Assembly (NCBI GenBank): GCA_016935555.1
Contig: JAFGQR010000055.1
Span: forward strand, 1-49,239
DNA: 49,239 nt
Reading direction: 5' to 3'
Source of the DNA: Verrucomicrobiota bacterium
GTDB lineage: Bacteria > Verrucomicrobiota > Verrucomicrobiia > Limisphaerales > JAFGQR01
Shown: positions 41,915-49,239 of the stretch, piece by piece
Layout: every line of letters begins with the position of its first letter
Numbering within the stretch: the stretch's first letter is position 1
The notes under the pieces: model-generated
Database searches by the model: none
What the model saw: only the letters and a program-made list of their open reading frames with translations
What the model was told of the DNA's origin: nothing
Position numbers and translations under genes: made by a program

Positions 41915-43669
41915 TCAGCTCCTCGACAGAAGCACGCTCTGGGAGTCTTCCATCAGCGACTTCAAATGCTCTTCGGTTTGGGTCACGCGCAGGACCTCCT
42001 CGATGGTCGTCAGCCGCGCCTTGACCTTGCGCCAGCCGTCGACCCGAAGGGTGCGCATGCCTTCCTTGATGGCGGCCTGCGCGATGGTGGAGGCTGCGGC
42101 GCGATGGAGGATGTGGGAGCGGATTTGCTCGGACATGATCAGGATTTCGTAGATGCCCAGCCGGCCCTGGTAACCAAGCTGGCGGCATTGCTCGCAGCCC
42201 GCGCCCTGCCAGAACCGGGCGGTGCCGATTTCCTCGGGGGGAAAGCCGATGCGCTGGAGGTAACTGGGCTCGACGGTGCGCTCCTGGATGCAGTTGGGGC
42301 AGATGGTACGGACAAGGCGCTGGGCCATGACGGCTTCGACCGAGGAGGCGACCAGGAACGGCTCGATGCCCATGTCGATCAGGCGCGTGAACGCGCTCGG
42401 CGCGTCGTTCGTGTGCAGCGTGCTGAACACCAGGTGGCCCGTCAGCGCCGCCCGAATCGCGATCTCGGCCGTTTCCAAATCGCGGATTTCCCCGACCATG
42501 ATGACGTTGGGGTCCTGGCGGAGAATGTGCCGGAGGCCCATGGCGAACGTCAGGCCGATATCGGACCGGACGGCGATCTGGTTGATGCCTTTGAGCTCGT
42601 ATTCGACGGGTTCCTCGATGGTGATGATGCGTTTCTGGACGGAGTTGATGGTGCTCAGAAACGCGTAGAGCGAGGTGGACTTGCCCGAGCCGGTGGGGCC
42701 GGTGACGAGCATGATGCCATGGGGCTTGACGATGATCTCGCGAATCATCTTCTCCTCCTCCTCGGAAAACCCGAGCTTGTCCAGGCTCAGAAAGATCTTC
42801 CCGCGCGTCAGCAGCCGCAGCGAGACGCTCTCGCCGTAAACCGTGGGCACGGTCGACACGCGGATGTCGATTTCCTCGCCCTTGATCCGCACGTTGATGC
42901 GGCCGTCCTGGGGGAGGCGTTTTTCCGCGATGTTCATCCCGGACATGACCTTGATGCGCGAGATGATGGCCGCCTGGTAGCGCTTGAGCTGCGGCGGCAT
43001 GGGCGTCTGGTGCAGAATGCCGTCGATGCGGTAGCGGATGCGCAGTTCGTCCTCGGCGGGCTCGAAGTGGATGTCCGTGGCCCGGTCCTTGAAGGCTTCC
43101 CAGACGATCTGGTTGACGAACTTGATGACGCTGGCCTCCTGGTCCGACTCCGTGATTTCCTTGTCCTCGGGGACGAGCAGCTCGATGGGATCGTCGTCCT
43201 TCTGCAGCTCGTCGAGCGTTTCGGCACCGACCCCGTAGTATTTCTTGAGCGCCTTTTCGATCTCGCCCCGGGTCGCCAGGGCGAACTGCACCGGCAGCCG
43301 GGCGTCATACTGCACCGCGTTGAGCATCCCGGTGTCAAAGGGGTTGCCCACGGCGACCTGCAGCGTGCCGTTCTGGAAATCCGTGGGAAAGGCCAGGTAC
43401 TGAAACGCAACCTTGGTGGATATTTTGTTCCTCGCTTCGGTCGGGATCGTCAGTTTGCGCAGGTCCAGGAACGGCCAGTTCAGCACCCGCGCAAGCTCCT
43501 GAAGGAACTGCTCTTCGGACTTGCCCGATTCGCGGCAGAGAAACTCGAGCAGCGACTCCTGGGAGCCGCTCTCCGTGGCCACCTGCCACGCTTTGCGCCA
43601 TGCGTCAACTTTCTCCGGCGTGGCCAGGGACGCCGACGCCAAAAGATGTTTCAAGGATACAAATCCCAT
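41915..43669 (-). CDS. gspE: Type II secretion / pilus assembly ATPase GspE
   Basis: A 584-residue hexameric ATPase that powers pseudopilus assembly. The N-terminal GspE/PilB domain is followed by a nucleotide-binding core with Walker A GPTGSGKST (324-332), Asp box, Walker B (VIMVGEIRDLETAEIA) and His box (GHLVFSTLHTNDAP). A tetracysteine zinc motif, CPNC plus CEQC, is present as expected for GspE. Start is the ATG at 43669. It heads the minus-strand operon gspE, gspL-like, gspM-like, gspD. No gspF or pseudopilin genes are in the window. Confidence 0.92.
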   Translation of the reverse strand: MGFVSLKHLLASASLATPEKVDAWRKAWQVATESGSQESLLEFLCRESGKSEEQFLQELARVLNWPFLDLRKLTIPTEARNKISTKVAFQYLAFPTDFQNGTLQVAVGNPFDTGMLNAVQYDARLPVQFALATRGEIEKALKKYYGVGAETLDELQKDDDPIELLVPEDKEITESDQEASVIKFVNQIVWEAFKDRATDIHFEPAEDELRIRYRIDGILHQTPMPPQLKRYQAAIISRIKVMSGMNIAEKRLPQDGRINVRIKGEEIDIRVSTVPTVYGESVSLRLLTRGKIFLSLDKLGFSEEEEKMIREIIVKPHGIMLVTGPTGSGKSTSLYAFLSTINSVQKRIITIEEPVEYELKGINQIAVRSDIGLTFAMGLRHILRQDPNVIMVGEIRDLETAEIAIRAALTGHLVFSTLHTNDAPSAFTRLIDMGIEPFLVASSVEAVMAQRLVRTICPNCIQERTVEPSYLQRIGFPPEEIGTARFWQGAGCEQCRQLGYQGRLGIYEILIMSEQIRSHILHRAAASTIAQAAIKEGMRTLRVDGWRKVKARLTTIEEVLRVTQTEEHLKSLMEDSQSVLLSRS

Positions 43670-43951
43670 GCCGTCTCACCGACTTGCGTCATTGCTAAAC
43701 ACAACACCCGACGGTATTGAAAGTTCCGGAGAGGGTCAAAGCAATTCACCGGCGCCCGGGCGCCCGTGGCCGGATTCGCACCCCGTCCGCGCCCCGTGGC
43801 CGCTTGCCCCACCGCGGCTCTCCGCCACGCCGCTTCCCATCTGGCATCACTAGACGGTGGCCCTGTGAAGCAACTTCCAGTCCTTTCCCCGACCCCGGCA
43901 GGCCGAATGTGCCGGGGCCGCCGCCGGGGGCCCTCGGGACATTTCTTGCAG
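43670..43951. other. Divergent intergenic region, gspE side
   Basis: About 280 bases with no gene recognised on either strand. Short reading frames here have no conserved sequence. The gspE promoter must lie here, but I could not place it with confidence. Confidence 0.5.
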
Positions 43952-43979
43952 TTGACAAATCCCGGCGGCGGAGCATAGT
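43952..43979 (+). promoter_or_regulatory. Promoter of the Gfo/Idh/MocA oxidoreductase gene
   Basis: TTGACA (43952-43957, perfect -35) and CATAGT (43974-43979, four of six) are separated by 16 bases. The predicted start of transcription, near 43986, falls in the first arm of the hairpin described next, giving a leader of about 118 bases. Confidence 0.6.
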
Positions 43980-43981
43980 GG

Positions 43982-44097
43982 AAGTGGTTCGGGTGATAGA
44001 ACGTTTCTTCAGCGGGGTTCCCCAACCCCCACCTCCTTGGCGTCTGTTGCCCGAACCACTTTCTCCTTGTGAATACGCCGCCGCCGGGTGTAGTCAT
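43982..44097 (+). promoter_or_regulatory. Structured 5' leader upstream of the oxidoreductase gene
   Basis: A perfect 12-base inverted repeat, AAGTGGTTCGGG (43982-43993) with CCCGAACCACTT (44050-44061), encloses an inner GGGGTT/AACCCC hairpin. A third small hairpin (GGGTGT with ATACCC) ends five or six bases before the start codon at 44104. No T-run follows any stem, so simple attenuation is not shown. No known riboswitch consensus was recognised. Confidence 0.5.
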
Positions 44098-44103
44098 ACC
44101 CTC

Positions 44104-45579
44104 ATGCCTACACCAAACGCATCCAACTTGGCTTCCAGTTCGATCTCCCGCCGGAGATTCATCCGCAACTCGTCGCTCGCGCTGGGCACGGCATGGGCCG
44201 CCGCCCCGTTCCTCGTGCGGGGGCAGAACCTGAACAGCAAGATCCGGGTCGCCTGCATCGGGGTCGGCGGCAAGGGGGGCAGCGACACCGACAGCGCCTA
44301 CAACATGGGCGGGGAGATCGTCGGCCTGTGCGACGTCGACCGCAACACGCTGAACGGCAAGCTGCGCAGCCTCCAAAAGCGGGCGCGCAACGCCGGGAAG
44401 CCCGAGCCGCAGCCCAAGCTCTACGCGGATTTTCGCAAGATGCTGCAGGAACTCGAGCAATCGATCGACGCCGTCACCATCTCGCCCCCGGACCACGTGC
44501 ACGGCGTGGCGGCCGTCATGGCGGCGCGGATGGGCAAACACATCTTCTGCCAGAAACCCCTGGTCCAGACGGTCTACGAGGCGCGTCTGATCGGCAAGCT
44601 TGCCAGGGAGAAAAAGCTCTGCACCCAGATGGGCAACCAGGGCAGCGCCGAACGCGGCCTGCGCCGCGCCGTCGAAGTCATCCAGTCCGGCGTCATCGGC
44701 AACCCCAGGGAACTGCACGTGTGGTCCAACCGCCCCATCTGGCCCCAGGGCATCGACCGGCCCCCCGGCGAAGACCCGGTGCCCGAGACGCTCGACTGGG
44801 ATCTCTGGCTCGGCCCCGCCCAGCGGCGCCCTTACAAGAACGGCGTCTATCACGCCTTCAACTGGCGCGGCTGGTTCGATTACGGCACCGGCGCCCTGGG
44901 CGACATGGCGTGTCACACCGTCAACATGCCGTTCCGCGCCCTGAAGCTCGGCTACCCGAACGTGGTCGAATACGAGGTGGGCTCGCGCTTTTACCCGGAA
45001 ACCTACCCCATGACCTCCCGCATCCGCTACGAATTCCCCGCCCGCGAGGGTCTGCCCCCCCTCAAGTTCTGGTGGTACGACGGCAACCCGGACCCCAGGC
45101 ACCGCATCCATCGCGGCAATTTCATCCAGCCCCTGCGCCCCCCGGCCGAAGCCACCAAGGAAATCGTCGCCCTCCGCGACAGGCTGCCTCCCAGCGGCGC
45201 GCTCATCGTCGGCGACAAGGGCAAGATCTTCTCCCCGGACGACTACGGCGCCCAATTCTACGTCATTCTCAATGACGACAAGGAATACAAGTCCGGCAAC
45301 GACCACGACGCCTGCAAGGCCGTCCCCCAGTCCATCCCCCGCTCGCCGGGCCACGACCAGGAATGGTTCAACGCCATCCAGCAAGGCAAGCCCGACCTCG
45401 CCTACTCCAACTTCGACATCGCCGCCTACCTCACCGAAATCATCCTCCTCGGCTGCGTCGCCCTGCGCGTCGGCGAAAACCGCCTGATGGAATGGGACGG
45501 TCCCAACATGAGGTCCACCAACCTCCCCGAAGCCGAGCGCTTCGTGAAACGCGACTATCGCAGCGGCTGGGAGATCTGA
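44104..45579 (+). CDS. Tat-exported Gfo/Idh/MocA-family oxidoreductase
   Basis: A 491-residue exported NAD(P)-dependent oxidoreductase. A Tat signal (SISRRRFIRNSSLALGTAWA) is followed by the Rossmann motif IRVACIGVGGKGGSDTDSA and GEIVGLCDVDRNTL. The family's catalytic lysine motif appears as HIFCQKPLVQTV. The rest is the C-terminal alpha/beta domain with GDMACHTVNMPF. Such exported members are abundant in Planctomycetes and Verrucomicrobia and probably oxidise sugars or cyclitols with a bound cofactor; the substrate is unknown. Start is the ATG at 44104, preceded by a promoter and structured leader, and an intrinsic terminator follows. Confidence 0.85.
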   Translation: MPTPNASNLASSSISRRRFIRNSSLALGTAWAAAPFLVRGQNLNSKIRVACIGVGGKGGSDTDSAYNMGGEIVGLCDVDRNTLNGKLRSLQKRARNAGKPEPQPKLYADFRKMLQELEQSIDAVTISPPDHVHGVAAVMAARMGKHIFCQKPLVQTVYEARLIGKLAREKKLCTQMGNQGSAERGLRRAVEVIQSGVIGNPRELHVWSNRPIWPQGIDRPPGEDPVPETLDWDLWLGPAQRRPYKNGVYHAFNWRGWFDYGTGALGDMACHTVNMPFRALKLGYPNVVEYEVGSRFYPETYPMTSRIRYEFPAREGLPPLKFWWYDGNPDPRHRIHRGNFIQPLRPPAEATKEIVALRDRLPPSGALIVGDKGKIFSPDDYGAQFYVILNDDKEYKSGNDHDACKAVPQSIPRSPGHDQEWFNAIQQGKPDLAYSNFDIAAYLTEIILLGCVALRVGENRLMEWDGPNMRSTNLPEAERFVKRDYRSGWEI

Positions 45580-45604
45580 TCCCCCCCCAGCTCCCCGCTC
45601 TTCG

Positions 45605-45637
45605 CCCGCAGCCGGACCCGCCGGCTGCGGGTTTTTT
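45605..45637 (+). terminator. Rho-independent terminator
   Basis: CCCGCAGCCGG (45605-45615) pairs perfectly with CCGGCTGCGGG (45621-45631), with a five-base loop and an immediate run of six T residues. It lies 26 bases after the oxidoreductase stop and separates it from xylA. Confidence 0.92.
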
Positions 45638-45804
45638 GTTCCCGTGAGGCGGGACCCTTCCGGGAACTGGGGCCGGGCGCGCCGCCGCCGCCGGGCCGCG
45701 GTGTTTGGGGGGCAGGCGTGCGGGGGTTGGATTGCGCTTGCACTGGCTGGCGGATTCGATTAGCACTGCGGCCACCATTGCAGCGCATGATCATCTAAGA
45801 ACCT

Positions 45805-47121
45805 ATGCCATCGTCCTTCTTCCCCAACATCTCACGCATTCCCTTCGAAGGCCCGGACTCGAAGAACCCTCTCGCGTTCAAGCATTACAACGCCGGCGAG
45901 GTTGTCGGCCGCAAGACAATGAGGGAGCACCTGCGGTTTTCCGTGGTCTACTGGCACACCTTGCGGGGCGTCGGCGCCGACATGTTCGGCGTGGGCACTT
46001 GGCAGCGGCCGTGGGAGGACGGCTCCAACTCGGTCGCCATGGCCATGAAACGCGCCCGGGTCATGTTCGAGTTCTGCGAAAAGCTGGGCGCGCCGTTTTA
46101 CGCGTTCCACGACCGCGACGTGGCCCCCGAGGGGCGGACCCTGGCGGAGAGCAACCGGAATCTGGACCGGGTGGTGAGGGAGCTGAAGACGCTGCAGAAC
46201 GACACCGGCATCGGGTTGCTGTGGGGCACGGCGTGTCTCTTTGCGCACCCGCGCTACATGCACGGGGCGGCCACGAGCTGCAACGCCGACGCGTTTGCTT
46301 ACGCCGCGGCGCAGGTGAAAAAGGCCATCGAGGTCACACATGAACTGCGGGGCGCCGGCTATGTGTTCTGGGGCGGGCGCGAGGGCTACGCCACGCTGCT
46401 CAACACCGACATGGAACGTGAGTTGGATCATCTCGGCGCGTTTCTGCACATGGCGGTGGAGCACAAGAAACGCATCGGCTTCCGCGGCCAGTTCTACATC
46501 GAGCCCAAACCCAAGGAGCCGACCAAACACCAGTACGATTCCGACGCCGCGGCGTGTCTCAACTTCTTGCGCGACTACGATCTGCTCCGGGATTTCAAGC
46601 TCAACCTCGAAACGAACCACGCCACCCTGGCCGGGCACACCATGCAGCACGACCTCGAAGTGGCCGGCGCCGCCGGCGCCCTGGGCAGCATCGACGCCAA
46701 CACCGGCGACATGCTCCTGGGATGGGACACGGACCAGTTCCCCACGGACGTTTACCTCACCACCCAGATCATGCTCACCCTCCTCAAATACGGCGGCCTC
46801 AAAACCGGCGGGACCAACTTCGACGCCAAAGTCCGCCGCGAAAGCTTCGAGCCCGTCGACCTCTTCCACGCCCATATCGGCGGCATGGACGCCTTCGCCC
46901 GCGGCCTGAAGATCGCCCACGCCATCCGCCAGGACGGCCGCCTCGACCAGTTCATCCGCCAACGCTACAGCTCCTGGGATTCCGGCATCGGGGATAAAAT
47001 CGAGAAGGGCAAGGTCGGCTTCAGGGAACTGGAGGACTACGCCCTTAAGCTGGGCGAGGTGACCACCAACCAGAGCGGCCGCCAGGAATACCTCGAAAAC
47101 CTGATCAACGAGTTCATCTGA
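45805..47121 (+). CDS. xylA: Xylose isomerase
   Basis: A 438-residue cytoplasmic metal-dependent aldose-ketose isomerase (D-xylose to D-xylulose). The family motifs are [13 protein letters not shown] (catalytic histidine), [52 protein letters not shown] and [22 protein letters not shown] (metal ligands). Length fits the class II group. The ATG at 45805 begins the conserved N-terminus. The next gene's start overlaps its stop codon, so co-expression with glycerate kinase is expected. Confidence 0.95.
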   Translation: MPSSFFPNISRIPFEGPDSKNPLAFKHYNAGEVVGRKTMREHLRFSVVYWHTLRGVGADMFGVGTWQRPWEDGSNSVAMAMKRARVMFEFCEKLGAPFYAFHDRDVAPEGRTLAESNRNLDRVVRELKTLQNDTGIGLLWGTACLFAHPRYMHGAATSCNADAFAYAAAQVKKAIEVTHELRGAGYVFWGGREGYATLLNTDMERELDHLGAFLHMAVEHKKRIGFRGQFYIEPKPKEPTKHQYDSDAAACLNFLRDYDLLRDFKLNLETNHATLAGHTMQHDLEVAGAAGALGSIDANTGDMLLGWDTDQFPTDVYLTTQIMLTLLKYGGLKTGGTNFDAKVRRESFEPVDLFHAHIGGMDAFARGLKIAHAIRQDGRLDQFIRQRYSSWDSGIGDKIEKGKVGFRELEDYALKLGEVTTNQSGRQEYLENLINEFI

Positions 47122-48233
47122 ACGTCCTCGTCGTCCCCGACAAGTTCAAAGGCACGCTGACCGCCGCGGCCGCCGCGGCCGCCATCGCCAAAGGCTGGGC
47201 TTCCGCACGCCCGCAGGATCGGCTGGCCCCGCTGCCCATGAGCGACGGCGGCGACGGCTTCGGCGAAATCCTCGGCGACCTCCTCGGCGCGGAAACGCTC
47301 ACGGTCGACACCGTCGACGCCGCCCGCCAGCCCTGCGCGTCGCGCTGGCGCTGGCACGCGCCATCCCGCACCGCCATCGTCGAATCCGCCCAGGTGATCG
47401 GCCTCGCCCGGCTGCCCCCGGGCCGATACCACCCCTTCGAACTCGACACCTTCGGCCTCGGCGCCCTCGTCCACGCCGTCGCCTCCCTGCACCCGCGCCG
47501 CTGCCTCGTCGGCATCGGCGGCAGCGCCACCAACGACGGCGGCTTTGGCCTCGCCCGCGCCCTGGGCTGGCGGTTCCTCGCCGGCGACCGCTCGGAACTC
47601 CTCCGGTGGACGGATCTGTCCCGCCTCCACACCCTCGCACCGCCGCCCCAACCCTCCGCGCTCCGGAACCTCACCGTGGCCGTCGATGTCCAAAACATCC
47701 TGCTGGGGCCCGCCGGCTCCACGCGCGTCTACGGGCCCCAAAAAGGCCTTCGACCGGACCAACTCGCCGACGCCGAAGCCAGCCTCGCCCGGCTGGCCGA
47801 CACCGTCTCCCGCGAACTCCACCCCGACCTCCACCTCCAACCGGGCACCGGCGCCGCCGGCGGACTCGGTTTCGGGCTCCGCGCGTTTGCCGGCGCCCGC
47901 CTGGAGCCGGGCTTCGACGTCTTCGCGTCCGTGGCCCGGCTGCGCGAACGCCTGCGGGGCGTCGACGTCGTGATCACGGGCGAAGGCGCCATCGACGCGT
48001 CCAGCCTCATGGGCAAAGGCGTGGGCGAACTCGCCCGCCTGTGCGCCAGGCAGCATGTGCCCTGCATTGGTCTCGGCGGGCAGGTCGGCGATGCCGCCCG
48101 CGCCGCCCGGCTGTTCCACCGCCTCGAAGCCATCGCGCCGCACATGACGACTCCCGAGCAGGCCCTGGAGCGCGCCGCTTACTGGCTCGAGCAGCTCGCC
48201 GCCCGCACCGCCCGCCAGTGGAACGCGGCGTGA
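47118..48233 (+). CDS. Glycerate kinase (GckA/GLXK family)
   Basis: A 371-residue kinase that phosphorylates glycerate. Its motifs are [10 protein letters not shown] (N-terminal ligand site), [57 protein letters not shown] and [17 protein letters not shown]. The conserved N-terminus reads [11 protein letters not shown], and the only start before it is CTG at 47118, overlapping the xylA stop as CTGA. An in-frame ATG at 47238 would lose 40 conserved residues. Coupling to xylA through the overlap is likely. Glycerate could come from sugar-acid or serine-cycle catabolism. Confidence 0.88.
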   Translation: MNVLVVPDKFKGTLTAAAAAAAIAKGWASARPQDRLAPLPMSDGGDGFGEILGDLLGAETLTVDTVDAARQPCASRWRWHAPSRTAIVESAQVIGLARLPPGRYHPFELDTFGLGALVHAVASLHPRRCLVGIGGSATNDGGFGLARALGWRFLAGDRSELLRWTDLSRLHTLAPPPQPSALRNLTVAVDVQNILLGPAGSTRVYGPQKGLRPDQLADAEASLARLADTVSRELHPDLHLQPGTGAAGGLGFGLRAFAGARLEPGFDVFASVARLRERLRGVDVVITGEGAIDASSLMGKGVGELARLCARQHVPCIGLGGQVGDAARAARLFHRLEAIAPHMTTPEQALERAAYWLEQLAARTARQWNAA

Positions 48234-48241
48234 ACGGGCCC

Positions 48242-48269
48242 TTGCAGTTCCCGGCCGCTTCGCTACGCT
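48242..48269 (+). promoter_or_regulatory. Promoter of the MBL-fold gene, probably leaderless
   Basis: TTGCAG (48242-48247) and TACGCT (48264-48269) are spaced by 16 bases. The -10 box ends seven bases before the ATG at 48277, the same layout as at trpS. Confidence 0.5.
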
Positions 48270-48276
48270 GCAAACC

Positions 48277-49098
48277 ATGACCTTGGAAGACCACGTGGGC
48301 GATGTCCTCCGCAAGGCGCGCACCGCCGCGGGCCTCAGCCTGGAAGCGGCGGCCGCGGCGGCGGGCATCCCCCCGGCCCGGCTTCAGGTCTTGGAACAAA
48401 GCGGCGACGGCCAGGAGGCCTTCCCCCTGCCGGCTCTGGCGGAGCGGCTGGGGCTGGACGGCGCGAAGCTGGGCCGGCTGGCGCAGGGCTGGCGGCCGGC
48501 GGCCAGGGACCTGAGCCAATGGCGCGAGCTGCGGGTCTGCACCACCACCCGGGGCGGCAACGCGGTGAACGCCTACGTCGTCTGGGACGAGGTGTCCCGC
48601 GAGGCGGCCGTGTTCGACACCGGCTGGGATGCGGCGCCGATTCTCGGGGTGATCGAGTCGAACGGGCTGACGCTGCTGCATGTGTTCCTGACCCATTCGC
48701 ACGACGACCACGTGGCGGCCCTGCCGGCCCTGCAGGCCGCCTTTCCCCAATTGCGGCTGCATCGTAACACGGCCACCGCGCCCCCCCAACACCGCAATCG
48801 CGCGAACGATTTCATCCACCTGGGCAGCTTGCGGGTGACCAACCGCCCCACCCCGGGCCATGCCGAGGATGGCGTCACCTATGTCATCGCCACCTGGCCG
48901 GACGACGCGCCGCCCGTCGCCATGGTCGGGGATACGATCTTCGCGGGATCGCTGGCGGCCGGGTTCGTTTCCGCCGTCCAGCTCAAGGCCGCCGTGCGCG
49001 AACAGATCCTCACCCTGCCGCCTCCAACGCTGCTCTGTCCCGGCCACGGCCCCCTGACGAGCGTCTTCGAAGAAAAGGCGCACAACCCGTTCTTCTAG
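48277..49098 (+). CDS. HTH-domain / metallo-beta-lactamase-fold hydrolase fusion
   Basis: A 273-residue protein. Residues 1-70 form an XRE-like helix-turn-helix (HVGDVLRKARTAAGLSLEAAAAAAGIPPARLQVLE). Residues 85-270 are a metallo-beta-lactamase fold: FDTGWD, the metal motif THSHDDH, PTPGHAEDGVTY, MVGDTIFAGSL and LLCPGHGP. All expected zinc ligands are present, and the last segments match the glyoxalase II-like group. A DNA-binding domain joined to a hydrolase could act as a substrate-sensing regulator; that is inference. Its stop codon overlaps the first arm of the hairpin element downstream. Confidence 0.85.
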   Translation: MTLEDHVGDVLRKARTAAGLSLEAAAAAAGIPPARLQVLEQSGDGQEAFPLPALAERLGLDGAKLGRLAQGWRPAARDLSQWRELRVCTTTRGGNAVNAYVVWDEVSREAAVFDTGWDAAPILGVIESNGLTLLHVFLTHSHDDHVAALPALQAAFPQLRLHRNTATAPPQHRNRANDFIHLGSLRVTNRPTPGHAEDGVTYVIATWPDDAPPVAMVGDTIFAGSLAAGFVSAVQLKAAVREQILTLPPPTLLCPGHGPLTSVFEEKAHNPFF

Positions 49099-49239
49099 AA
49101 TCCTTGAGTTTTCACATGCTTTGTCACCAGATCAAGTTTTGCAGGAAATGCGAAACTCAAGGATTCTCGGCCGCCGCTGCGCGGCGGGTTCCATGCCATC
49201 TTCGGGACAAAACCGCGCAGCGGTTTTGTGGAGCGAGCC
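49097..49239 (+). repeat. Multi-hairpin repeat element, terminal copy (runs off window)
   Basis: AGAATCCTTGAGTTT (49097-49111) pairs perfectly with AAACTCAAGGATTCT (49153-49167) around a 41-base loop. A CCGCCGC/GCGGCGG hairpin follows, then the linker GGTTCCATGCCATCTTC and a long hairpin with a GCA loop (49208-49229 region). From 49170 on, it matches the inverse of 36361-36430 with few differences. The first arm overlaps the stop of the preceding gene, and the element continues past the window end. Confidence 0.7.

Noticed and set aside
45700..45804. A possible promoter before xylA (TTGCGC or TTGCAC with weak -10 candidates).
   Set aside because: No combination had both boxes with acceptable spacing and at least four matches, so no position can be supported.
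49112..49152. A retron-like or attC-like identity for the hairpin element.
   Set aside because: No reverse transcriptase or integrase gene is present, and no core attC motifs were seen. The element extends outside the window, so it is left unclassified.

Overview
The window looks like one 49.2 kb contig of a high-GC member of the Verrucomicrobiota, probably of the Pedosphaera/Limisphaera type. This placement is inference from gene content. There is a Tat-exported Gfo/Idh/MocA oxidoreductase, a YdjY-domain protein and a squalene-cyclase-like repeat protein. Several exported proteins end in the phylum's usual 'STNL..W' tail, and the PilMNOPQ-like and GspDLME-like gene sets are partly unfamiliar. 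No rRNA, tRNA, CRISPR array or prophage was recognised. Both window ends lie in sequences that recur inside the window (1-62 matches 36742-36803; 49170-49239 matches 36361-36430 inverted). The contig therefore probably broke at repeats.

Layout. 66-9902: DMT permease, two-subunit class I fumarase, an exported terpene-cyclase-fold protein, a YdjY protein, glycogen phosphorylase, a FadL-type porin and an SGNH-like exported protein. 9954-16168: a tightly packed operon encoding a PhcB-like methyltransferase, a membrane histidine kinase/receiver/histidine kinase fusion (like PhcS plus PhcR), a PhcQ-like receiver-ATPase, ClpS and a DUF2017-like protein. It resembles the 3-hydroxy fatty acid methyl ester quorum-sensing system of Ralstonia. 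16455-21238: a strong sigma-54 type promoter followed by pilM, pilN, pilO, a pilP-like gene and a pilQ-like secretin. 21367-24204: an S74-chaperone (tail-fibre type) exported protein coupled to an exported partner. 24221-33633: YggS, a GH39-like hydrolase, trpS, several exported proteins and alkyladenine glycosylase. 33668-35907: polyprenyl synthase, an ECF sigma factor and its probable membrane partner. 35910-36803: remains of an IS1182-type transposase interrupted by a hairpin-rich repeat. 37047-43669 (minus): gspE, a gspL-like gene, a gspM-like gene and gspD. 43952-48233: a promoter and structured leader, the oxidoreductase, a terminator, xylose isomerase and glycerate kinase. 48242-49239: an HTH/metallo-beta-lactamase fusion and a second copy of the hairpin element.

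Most notable are four things: the Phc-like signalling operon; a repeated multi-hairpin element whose two copies differ by compensatory base changes; a recurring -10-like hexamer ending 7-8 nt before start codons, which suggests leaderless transcripts; and a sigma-54 promoter in front of the pilus operon. Family assignments come from recognition of motifs and were not checked against a database.
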